NCBI GenBank assembly: GCA_016234725.1
Contig: JACRAK010000008.1
Span: 1 to 42,309, forward strand
DNA length: 42,309 bases
Reading direction: 5' to 3'
DNA from: Candidatus Azambacteria bacterium
GTDB taxonomy: Bacteria; Patescibacteriota; Minisyncoccia; GWC2-36-17; WO2-46-25
Below the pieces are notes generated by a model. The model searched no databases, was not told the DNA's origin, and saw only the letters and a list, made by a program, of their open reading frames with translations. Made by a program: the position numbers and the translations under genes. Below, piece after piece: positions 1 through 7,105 of this stretch (the first letter of the stretch is position 1; every line of letters begins with the position of its first letter).

Positions 1-313
1 AAGCAATTTTGCTTTGGTCTATGAGATAGATGATCTGCCCGCCATCCACCGAGTTTCTGGCAAGACGATCCGGGTGCCATGAAATTATCCCGACGGGTTC
101 TCGGCTTTCGTGGATTTTCTCAACCATCTCGTTGAAAATTTCTCGCCCGGGCTTCTTTGCGCTTTTCGACTCAATAAATTTTTCTGTGATTTCAAGATTT
201 TCTCGTTTGGCAAATTCCGCCAACTCCGCTAGTTGCGCTTCAATACTCATCACTTGTCGTTCCTCATCTTCAGTTGATTTTCTCGCGTAGAGAAAGTATT
301 TAGGGTTGTTCAT
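1..313 (-). CDS. Serine recombinase / resolvase N-terminal domain (partial, runs off window start)
   Basis: Reverse-strand translation from ATG at 313: MNNPKYFLYARKSTEDEERQVMSIEAQLAELAEFAKRENLEITEKFIESKSAKKPGREIFNEMVEKIHESREPVGIISWHPDRLARNSVDGGQIIYLIDQSKIA. YARKS...QVMSIEAQ...DRLARN is the typical resolvase N-terminal pattern. Absent from the ORF track because it is truncated. Confidence 0.9.
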   Translation of the reverse strand, partial: MNNPKYFLYARKSTEDEERQVMSIEAQLAELAEFAKRENLEITEKFIESKSAKKPGREIFNEMVEKIHESREPVGIISWHPDRLARNSVDGGQIIYLIDQSKIA

Positions 314-513
314 ATTATTGGTTAGTTAAAAAATTGGAAAAAATGTGTTTGTTGTGCGCTTCGCGCACCCGAACCGCCTCCTCCTCAACCGGAAAGTCCG
401 AATGGATTTTTCCGAACCGTGGCGATTTGCCGCGTCCCGCCTTGCGGGACGCGGAGATGCCGAGGGGCGAAGCCCCGAGGCAACCTCTTCCGAAAATTTG
501 ACTTGTCTTGAAT

Positions 514-667
514 GGTCGCGTATCCTGAATTTAGCGCGAACCCATTTTGAGCGAAATTGCTGACGCAATTTCGCGGCAATTCCCAAAACCCGCTCGGGTG
601 CGGCGGAAGGAGGGGGTTGGGGGGGAGGAATTCCGCCGCACCCTCGCTTCGGAAAAATTCGCGCCGA
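514..667. repeat. Left copy of ~154-bp inverted repeat flanking the two-gene unit
   Basis: ggtcgcgtatcctgaatttagcgcgaaccc...ttcggaaaaattcgcgccga is the reverse complement of 2518-2670, with one G-run length difference and one substitution seen by eye. Contains nested palindromes (GCGAAATTGC/GCAATTTCGC; GGGTGCGGCGGAA/TTCCGCCGCACCC). Confidence 0.95.
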
Positions 668-754
668 TAATCAAATAGGAAGACCTGAAATTGTCCTTAA
701 AATAAGGGCTTTTTTGTTGGTTTTTGGGTATTGGTTTAATCATAGCGTTTGGAC

Positions 755-783
755 TTGACAGGAACAATGTAATATGCTATACT
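755..783 (+). promoter_or_regulatory. Consensus sigma70-type promoter
   Basis: TTGACA (755-760), 17-nt spacer, TATACT (778-783), upstream of the two-gene unit. Confidence 0.85.
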
Positions 784-875
784 TAACACATAATTTGAGA
801 TGGTAGATTTCCTCTCAAATTAGCGAAAATAGCTCTTTGATAAGCGAGAGAAATACAAGGGAAAAGTCCTCTTTT

Positions 876-976
876 CCTCGGGAGTAGCGAAGTGGGTATC
901 TTAAATTGAGGTATCTAGCTCGCTACTCATGTCGAGGAGCCCTTGGTGCGGGGAACGCATCAATTTCACGCTCACG
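876..976 (+). ncRNA. Structured leader RNA motif, copy 1 (unassigned)
   Basis: P1 CCUCG(876-880)/CGAGG(933-937); P2 GAGUAGCGA(882-890)/UCGCUACUC(920-928); P3 hairpin ~893-917; P4 UUGGUGCG(943-950)/CGCAUCAA(956-963), loop GGGAA. 922-976 is identical (55/55) to 1917-1971. Confidence 0.8.
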
Positions 977-1028
977 AGGTGGCTAACGCCAAATTCAAAC
1001 CTCAAGAGCAAGAAAGTGGAGGAAAGCC

Positions 1029-1715
1029 ATGAAACACATCATGATGTCCAACGCGTGGGAGTTCGGAACGGATCCGTTCGCGGCCTACCGGGCCAACCTG
1101 GTCTACGGCCGAAACAAGCGCGACAGGGAGTTCCTGCCGGTCAAGGACGTGACCCCGATGACGCAGTACACGGTCACCGCCGACTACGGCAAGATCCTGT
1201 ACATCGGTACAGACAAGTCCGCGGCCGAGGCGGCGAAGGCGAAGTACGACGCGGAGCAGAAGGCGAAGGCCGAAAGCTCCTCGTACTGGACGCCGACCGC
1301 CGACCTGAAAGCCGGCCTGCCGACGCTTCCCGAGGGCAAGTTCCGCGTCATCAAGACGAAAGAGAAGGGCACCATCCTCGTGGTGCCCGGGAGCGACGAC
1401 ACGAATCGTTGCTTCCTGTTCGTCGGGTGCGCGGGCGGTTTCCGTGGCGGTGTCGGTGTCATCAGCGACGGCACCACCGGCACGATCCTCAAGGAGTGCT
1501 CCGCAGGCAACAACTGCGAGTCCTCCACCGAGGTCGTCGTGCTCCTCGAGCAGGGCCAGTCGGTCGCGTTCCACACGTCGGGCCGCCGCACCAACGAGGT
1601 GTACCAGTACACCTGGAACGGTGCGGAGGTGGAGAAGAAGCACTTCTCCAAGTCCGAGTGGGACAACCGGAACGCGGTTGCCGCACCGCCCATCGAGGAC
1701 GCCGAAGTCCTGTAG
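1029..1715 (+). CDS. Hypothetical protein (228 aa), GC-rich codon usage unlike neighbours
   Basis: Intact ORF with GGAGG-like SD (gtggaggaaagccATG), directly downstream of structured leader copy 1. Confidence 0.85.
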   Translation: MKHIMMSNAWEFGTDPFAAYRANLVYGRNKRDREFLPVKDVTPMTQYTVTADYGKILYIGTDKSAAEAAKAKYDAEQKAKAESSSYWTPTADLKAGLPTLPEGKFRVIKTKEKGTILVVPGSDDTNRCFLFVGCAGGFRGGVGVISDGTTGTILKECSAGNNCESSTEVVVLLEQGQSVAFHTSGRRTNEVYQYTWNGAEVEKKHFSKSEWDNRNAVAAPPIEDAEVL

Positions 1716-1743
1716 AGTTCTCTCGCAAGCACAACAGAGTTTC

Positions 1744-1768
1744 GGGAAGTTCTCTATAAAAACTTCCC
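1744..1768 (+). other. Stem-loop just upstream of the hammerhead
   Basis: GGGAAGTT(1744-1751)/AACTTCCC(1761-1768). Confidence 0.8.
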
Positions 1769-1769
1769 A

Positions 1770-1820
1770 CTGTTCCTCGGATGTGTATCCGAGCTGATGA
1801 GTCCGAAAGGACGAAAACAG
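1770..1820 (+). ncRNA. Hammerhead ribozyme (type III topology)
   Basis: CUGUU-C|CUCGGAU-GUGU-AUCCGAG-CUGAUGA-GUCC-GAAA-GGAC-GAAAACAG. Stem I 1776-1782/1787-1793; CUGAUGA 1794-1800; stem II 1801-1804/1809-1812; GAAA 1813-1816; stem III 1770-1774/1816-1820; predicted cleavage after C1775 (UUC triplet). Confidence 0.93.
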
Positions 1821-1862
1821 ATAGCACTTTGAGAAAACATAAACGAGAATATCTTCCTATCA

Positions 1863-1971
1863 CTTCGTGGGTAGCATAGTGGATGTCTTTGGAAAAATAA
1901 AAAAGATTTTCAGTATGCTACTCATGTCGAGGAGCCCTTGGTGCGGGGAACGCATCAATTTCACGCTCACG
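1863..1971 (+). ncRNA. Structured leader RNA motif, copy 2 (unassigned)
   Basis: P1 CUUCG(1863-1867)/CGAGG(1928-1932); P2 GGGUAGCAUA(1869-1878)/UAUGCUACUC(1914-1923); conserved block 1917-1971 identical to copy 1, including the P4 hairpin. Confidence 0.8.
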
Positions 1972-2006
1972 GCCACAGGCCACGAGCACGAAAACAGGAG
2001 GATGAC

Positions 2007-2375
2007 ATGAAAGTTTTCTGGACGTCTCGGCACGACCTCTCTCCGGCGCAGGTGTCGGCAATCCGCGCGCTTCACGGCGAGGACGCGGAAGTGGTAAAGG
2101 ACCCCGTGGTGTTCTCAAACACCGACGGGCTCGCGGATTACATCCGCAGCCACTCCGACAGTTTCGTCTACGCAGTCGCCGGTGCGCCGCACTACATCAC
2201 GGCGGCACTCGCGGGTCTCCGCTTCGGTGTGTTCGAGAACCACCCGCAGAAGCGACAGGACGGATCGTTCGGTCTCGCCGCTGTCTACCACGTGGACGGC
2301 TCGCTCAAGAAGGTTTGGGTCAATCCCGACCCGACGAGCGACAAAGGCGAGGCGCTGATCCCCGTCGCTCGCTAG
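2007..2375 (+). CDS. Hypothetical protein (122 aa)
   Basis: ATG at 2007 with AGGAGG SD at 1996-2001; MKVFWTSRHDLSPAQVSAIRALHGEDAEVV... Confidence 0.85.
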   Translation: MKVFWTSRHDLSPAQVSAIRALHGEDAEVVKDPVVFSNTDGLADYIRSHSDSFVYAVAGAPHYITAALAGLRFGVFENHPQKRQDGSFGLAAVYHVDGSLKKVWVNPDPTSDKGEALIPVAR

Positions 2376-2396
2376 TTCTCGTTCGTTCGCAACATC

Positions 2397-2440
2397 GAGC
2401 CCCTTATGACAAAACATCGTCATTCGGGGCTCTTCTTTTT
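2397..2440 (+). terminator. Rho-independent terminator
   Basis: GAGCCCC...GGGGCTC followed by TTCTTTTT. Confidence 0.85.
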
Positions 2441-2463
2441 ACATAATTTCAAAGAACAAATGA

Positions 2464-2514
2464 TTGCGAAAACAAATTTTTTCAGCTATCCTTTAATTGT
2501 ATTTGTTTTCGCAA
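2464..2514. repeat. 14-bp perfect inverted repeat
   Basis: TTGCGAAAACAAAT (2464-2477) / ATTTGTTTTCGCAA (2501-2514). Confidence 0.85.
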
Positions 2515-2517
2515 CCG

Positions 2518-2670
2518 TCGGCGCGAATTTTTCCGAAGTGAGGGTGCGGCGGAATTCCTCCCCCCAACCCCCTCCTTCCGCCGCACCCGAGCGGGTTTTG
2601 GGAATTGCCGCGAAATTGCGTCAGCAATTTCGCTCAAAATGGGTTCGCGCTAAATTCAGGATACGCGACC
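2518..2670. repeat. Right copy of ~154-bp inverted repeat
   Basis: Reverse complement of 514-667. Confidence 0.95.
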
Positions 2671-2734
2671 AAAAGATTGAAAAAGATGTGACCCGGGTTT
2701 TCCGCCAGCTGGCGGATCCCAGTGGCCCGACCAT

Positions 2735-3232
2735 ATGAAATCTCAAAAACAAAAAATCACCCCCCTTCTATACGACACCTATTGTGCAATGGTGAAAAAC
2801 AGCATGGGAGCGCGGACATTCCGCAATGTATATGCGTGCGTGGATGGAAAGAAAAAGGACATCACAAAAAACAGCAGGCGCTCATGCGCTTTTTTTGTTT
2901 CCTCCATACTTCTCTCATCCACTTCCGTGCTCCATGCAGTAAAACTCATCTGTGAAATACATATTACAGTCGGAAGCACCGTGAAAGACCTTGCGCTTTC
3001 AGGATGGAAACACGTCCGCACTTTAAAAAGAGGAAGTATCCTTGTGTGGGAGAAAGACAGGGACGGATATCCGCATATCGGTTTTTATGTCGGCAACAAC
3101 AAAGCGATATCGTACAGCTCGAATAAAAAAACGCCTGTCATGCACCACTTCACCTACGGCGTAAAAAACGGCAAACCCGTACGAAAAATAGAAGCGATTT
3201 ACTGGCATAAAAAATTGAGCAGCAAAAAATGA
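2735..3232 (+). CDS. Small protein, possibly NlpC/P60-CHAP-like peptidase
   Basis: ORF ends overlapping the LD-transpeptidase start; GSILVWEKDRDGYPHIGFYVGNNKAISYSS resembles the His-containing segment of NlpC/P60-like folds. Fold assignment tentative. Confidence 0.6.
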   Translation: MKSQKQKITPLLYDTYCAMVKNSMGARTFRNVYACVDGKKKDITKNSRRSCAFFVSSILLSSTSVLHAVKLICEIHITVGSTVKDLALSGWKHVRTLKRGSILVWEKDRDGYPHIGFYVGNNKAISYSSNKKTPVMHHFTYGVKNGKPVRKIEAIYWHKKLSSKK

Positions 3233-3750
3233 GAAATAAGGCAAAAGACACAAACAACATGCTCGTATCTGCAGATGGCCGCCTATTATGGAAAGATAGA
3301 GAGTATCGATGCGCTCTCGGTAAAAACGGAGTTACCGCTCATAAAAAAGAAGGCGACGGCGCCACTCCTGTCGGCTGTTTTCCTGTCCGCAAGATCCTTT
3401 ATCGCTCGGATCGCATGGAAAAACCAACTACTGATATTCTTCTTGAACCGATTGCTCCGACCGACGGCTGGTGCGATGATTCAAATGATGATAATTACAA
3501 CCGCTTAGTCATGCTCCCCTATCACGCAAGCCACGAACGCTTGTGGCGGGAAGACAATCTCTACGACCTCATAGTGGTATTAGGATACAACGATGAGCCG
3601 CCCATCCCAGGCAAAGGAAGCGCCATTTTTATGCATGTGGCGCGCCCAAACTATACGCCGACCGCGGGATGCATCGCTCTTGCTCTTTCTGATCTCCTGG
3701 AAATCATTAAAACAATTAATCAGAGCACACGCGTTTGCATGTATGAATAA
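3229..3750 (+). CDS. L,D-transpeptidase catalytic domain (YkuD-like) protein
   Basis: HVARPNYTPTAGCIAL (H...GC) active-site pattern. Confidence 0.85.
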   Translation: MRNKAKDTNNMLVSADGRLLWKDREYRCALGKNGVTAHKKEGDGATPVGCFPVRKILYRSDRMEKPTTDILLEPIAPTDGWCDDSNDDNYNRLVMLPYHASHERLWREDNLYDLIVVLGYNDEPPIPGKGSAIFMHVARPNYTPTAGCIALALSDLLEIIKTINQSTRVCMYE

Positions 3751-3760
3751 AAACAAAACT

Positions 3761-3781
3761 CCCGACGCATGTCGGGGTTTT
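3761..3781. terminator. Bidirectional intrinsic terminator
   Basis: CCCGACGCATGTCGGG with T-rich runs on both strands; lies between LD-transpeptidase (+) and 6S-like RNA (-). Confidence 0.7.
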
Positions 3782-3794
3782 CGTCGCTCTGCAA

Positions 3795-3931
3795 TGGGCG
3801 GCTCGGACTTAAGCTAGTGTCCACGTGGGTGCCCGCAGGTGTGCATTCCGGACGAACCAGCAATGCATACCAATGTAAGGCTCCCGAGAACAATTATTTG
3901 ACCTTAAGTCGTTGCCTGCCCCTGTAGAGCT
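3795..3931 (-). ncRNA. ssrS: Probable 6S RNA
   Basis: Minus-strand promoter TTGCAT-17-TATAAT (TATAAT at 3943-3938) precedes a long imperfect hairpin: GGGGCAGGC..GACUUAAG / CUUAAGUC..GCCGCCC closing stem, large central bubble, GGG-GCC-GGU/ACC-GGC-CCC distal stem, apical UUCG-type hairpin. No ORF. Confidence 0.65.
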
Positions 3932-3977
3932 ATTATCATTATACTCCCTTCACAGGCGGAATGCAACCCGGCAAGCC

Positions 3978-4484
3978 CTATTCATGAAGGGTCAATTTCG
4001 TATAGCTAGGCGTGTGTTTTACGAGTTCTTCGGGCTTGAACCAGATACCCACCTCTACAACCGCTTCTTCCGGTGTCGCGGACGCATGAATGAGATTGAA
4101 CACACCCATCTTTCTTTCATCGGCGAAACGATATGAGATATGCGCATAGTCGCCGCGGATCGTTCCCGGGGCCGCTGACTTCGGCTCGGTCGCGCCGATC
4201 ATCTTGCGCACCACTTCAACCACATCGATGCCCTCAAGCACCATTGCCACGATCGGGCCTGACGTAAGCATCTCGATCATCATCGTGCGCACATGTTCCC
4301 CTCGGCGCTTTGCGAGATCCTCAGTATAGTGCAATGCGGCCGTGTCTTTTTCAGACACAAGCAATTTCATCCCAACCATTTTCATACCCACCCGTTCAAA
4401 TCGCGTGATGATCTCGCCAACGATACCGCGATCAAGCGCATCGGGTTTTAAAATGACGAGTGTCCGTTCGTTTATTTTTGACAT
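3978..4484 (-). CDS. ndk: Nucleoside-diphosphate kinase
   Basis: ERTLVILKPDALDRG ... NLIHASATPEEA active-site His motif. Confidence 0.96.
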   Translation of the reverse strand: MSKINERTLVILKPDALDRGIVGEIITRFERVGMKMVGMKLLVSEKDTAALHYTEDLAKRRGEHVRTMMIEMLTSGPIVAMVLEGIDVVEVVRKMIGATEPKSAAPGTIRGDYAHISYRFADERKMGVFNLIHASATPEEAVVEVGIWFKPEELVKHTPSYTKLTLHE

Positions 4485-4618
4485 AGTATGTTTTATTATG
4501 CTCGAAAAATATCATATTTTCAATGAAAATACAAGTTACGCCCTCTGCGTCAAACGTGATCACAAACTCACGCATACGCGTGAGTTTGTGATCTATACCG
4601 ATATGCTCATTACCGCTA

Positions 4619-5470
4619 TCAATGCTCGGTCGCAACACTAATACGTTCGCCATTCGTATACACAGCTATCCTCCCCTGCGTGTCTGTGCGATACAAAGGC
4701 ACGCCTGTAAGCCGCGCAAGCGTATCCTGGTGCGGATGGCCGTATTTGTTTTTTGCGCCGACCGACACGACCGCGAATTCGGGTGTTGTCTTTTCCAAAA
4801 ACAACTGCGATGTAGATGTTTTTGACCCGTGATGGCTTACTTTGAGCACATCGATATCGATATCTTCTCCGGAACGCACCAATGCGGCTTCTTCCTGCAT
4901 GCCCGCATCGCCCATAAAAAGAAAGGATTTTTCTCCAAACCGCAGGCGCGCCGCCACGGACGTATCGTTCACATCGGCAGGCGCATCCTGCCCCGCTACC
5001 GTACTCGCAGGAAACAACACATCCATTTCCACGCCGTCATCGAACCGGATCTTCTCGCCTGCACGCGCGATTATCACGCGCGCGCCTTCTTCCTCAACCG
5101 CTTTTTTAAACTCCTCGTATGTGCGCGTATGGTAATTCACGCCGGTCATGAGCACGTTCGCCACGTCATACCGCCCTAACACCTCGATAAGGCCGAACAT
5201 GTGATCTTCTTGCGGGTGCGTGAGCACGATAAGGTCGATGCTTTTATCCCAAAACGGCATCACGCTCGAGAGCTCGGAAAGCACGCGCGTGTCCGGCCCG
5301 CCGTCGATCAGCACCTGATGCCCCTGCGGTGTTTCAATGAAGATCGCATCGCCCTGCCAGACATCAAGCGCATACACCGAAAGAAAATCGCGCGGCGCGC
5401 CCGCAACCGCAAAAGCCCACACGGATATCGCGGTAAAAACAAGAAAGAAAAAATAATATCGTTTGCTCAT
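4619..5470 (-). CDS. ComEC-type metallo-beta-lactamase-fold hydrolase (separate from permease)
   Basis: LDVWQGDAIFIETPQGHQVLIDGGPD ... LTHPQEDHMFGL ... VSHHGSKTST. Confidence 0.9.
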   Translation of the reverse strand: MSKRYYFFFLVFTAISVWAFAVAGAPRDFLSVYALDVWQGDAIFIETPQGHQVLIDGGPDTRVLSELSSVMPFWDKSIDLIVLTHPQEDHMFGLIEVLGRYDVANVLMTGVNYHTRTYEEFKKAVEEEGARVIIARAGEKIRFDDGVEMDVLFPASTVAGQDAPADVNDTSVAARLRFGEKSFLFMGDAGMQEEAALVRSGEDIDIDVLKVSHHGSKTSTSQLFLEKTTPEFAVVSVGAKNKYGHPHQDTLARLTGVPLYRTDTQGRIAVYTNGERISVATEH

Positions 5471-5482
5471 GGAATTATGTCG

Positions 5483-5596
5483 CTAGCCATTCCGTCAATT
5501 CTTTATTTAATCCGCTCACGCCCTTTCATCGGAATACTCATTAATGAAGGGCTGCTCTTCCGTTAAGATAAAAGAAAGAATTGACGGAATGGCTAG
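5483..5596. repeat. Palindromic intergenic element, family P, copy A
   Basis: Outer arms CTAGCCATTCCGTC/GACGGAATGGCTAG; core AATTCTTTATTTAATCCGCTCACGCCC...TTAATGAAGGGCTGCTCTTCCGTTAAGATAAAAGAAAGAATT shared with 26670-26779 and (inverted) 23369-23562. Confidence 0.9.
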
Positions 5597-5634
5597 TGAT
5601 GGCCGGAAAGAGAATTAATTTCATAATTCAATTA

Positions 5635-6987
5635 TCATAGCGAAATAAGCGCGTACGGGAGCGATGCGAAATAGTCAATAACATGGAGCTGATACGCGGT
5701 GATGACCCACAACGGATATGCGAATATTTTTGCCGCAAATGGTGCAATAAACCCTGCCGTGCCAGCCAGAAACCCAAACAGCATCGCAAACGGCATAAGC
5801 GGAAGCACAAGCACATTCACCACCGGCGCTACGAGCGAAACCTGGCCGAACTGATATATGAGGAGCGGCAACACTGCGGCTTGCGCGGACATCGTGGTGG
5901 TGAATGATTCTTTCCATTTCAAAAACTCCGGCACATTCGTCATTTTCCCTTGCAGATACGGCGCGACATACGCGAGCCCAAGCACTGCAAGGAACGAAAG
6001 CTGAAACCCGACATCAAATGCCAGTATGCGCGGGTTGAACACGATCATCGTAAACGCCGCAAACACGATCACCAAAAGCGGCGTACTTTGCCGTCCGAAA
6101 TGGCGCGCCAAAAGCAGCGCGATGCCCATGATCGCTGCGCGCACCACCGATGGCGATGCGCCCGTCATAAGCACAAAAAGCGCAATGCCCGCTATAGAAA
6201 GCGCGGTGATCGCCGCCGATGACGTAAAAAAGAACGAAAGTGCGAACGCGACAAATACCGCGATAATAGTGATGTTATATCCGGAAAGTGCGGTAAGATG
6301 CGACACGCCCGCTGCGACAAACGCATCGGTGAGTTCTTTGGGCATATCGGCGGTATCCCCGAGCAATATGCCGTTCACAAACGATGCGTGCGGGGACGGC
6401 ATCGCGAGATCGATGTTTTCTTTGAACCGTTTTTTGAACGCGAACAATCCTCGCTGTATGCCGCTCCCCTCGTGTACGATCGCCACATCCGCATATTGCA
6501 TCACGAAATAAATATCGTCTTTCGCAAGATGCCCCGCGTAATCAAACCCGCCGAAATTTTCCGGCCGCGCGAGCGCGCCCGTCACGCGTATCGTATCGCC
6601 GTACGCCGTTTCAGGGTATCGCGGCGCAACGACCATTATTCTTTCTTTGGGCGCGCTGTGCGGCGCCACCACCAACCGTTGCGTCGTACCGCGAAATTCA
6701 GGGTCGCGCACTACATCCCCTTCTATATTTATGTTTGTCCCCACCTGCCTTTCAAGTATAAACTGCCTTGGCTCAAATGAGCCCAGCCACAACATACCAA
6801 CAAGCGACACGCCCGCCATCGCCGCATACACCACCACTTTTATATCGCGCGAAAACGCGAGCATCACGCACACGAGCGCGCCGATACCGATCAATGCATA
6901 TATTTCCTCGACGACAAAAAGAGAACGGAGCGCAACGCCTCCGACAAAACACACCATCGCCGCAAGAAATATCCGCGACTTAGACAT
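5635..6987 (-). CDS. comEC: ComEC/Rec2 competence permease
   Basis: Multi-TM protein with VSHLTALSGYNITIIAVFV and SPSVVRAAIMG motifs; MSKSRIF start at 6987. Confidence 0.92.
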   Translation of the reverse strand: MSKSRIFLAAMVCFVGGVALRSLFVVEEIYALIGIGALVCVMLAFSRDIKVVVYAAMAGVSLVGMLWLGSFEPRQFILERQVGTNINIEGDVVRDPEFRGTTQRLVVAPHSAPKERIMVVAPRYPETAYGDTIRVTGALARPENFGGFDYAGHLAKDDIYFVMQYADVAIVHEGSGIQRGLFAFKKRFKENIDLAMPSPHASFVNGILLGDTADMPKELTDAFVAAGVSHLTALSGYNITIIAVFVAFALSFFFTSSAAITALSIAGIALFVLMTGASPSVVRAAIMGIALLLARHFGRQSTPLLVIVFAAFTMIVFNPRILAFDVGFQLSFLAVLGLAYVAPYLQGKMTNVPEFLKWKESFTTTMSAQAAVLPLLIYQFGQVSLVAPVVNVLVLPLMPFAMLFGFLAGTAGFIAPFAAKIFAYPLWVITAYQLHVIDYFASLPYALISL

Positions 6988-7017
6988 ATCATTTATAATA
7001 CCTGACAGCGCGCATCG

Positions 7018-7045
7018 TTGACAAACTAATATTTTATGATATACT
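7018..7045 (+). promoter_or_regulatory. sigma70-like promoter
   Basis: TTGACA (7018-7023), 16-nt spacer, TATACT (7040-7045). Confidence 0.7.
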
Positions 7046-7105
7046 AGAAACCCTAACAAAACCTTAAAAATTGAATACAACTAAACCTTTTAAAAGGAGG
7101 ATGAA

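Noticed and set aside
929-1759. 276-aa ORF overlapping gene 1 in another frame, and antisense ORF 1002-1643
   Set aside because: Low-complexity Arg/Gly-rich translation typical of the shadow frame of GC-rich coding DNA; the 1029 ORF has the SD and a sensible composition.
876-1971. Leader repeats as integron attC sites
   Set aside because: The repeated element precedes each ORF rather than following it, the second ORF is followed by a terminator instead of another copy, and no integrase of the tyrosine type is visible; the pairing pattern fits an RNA better.
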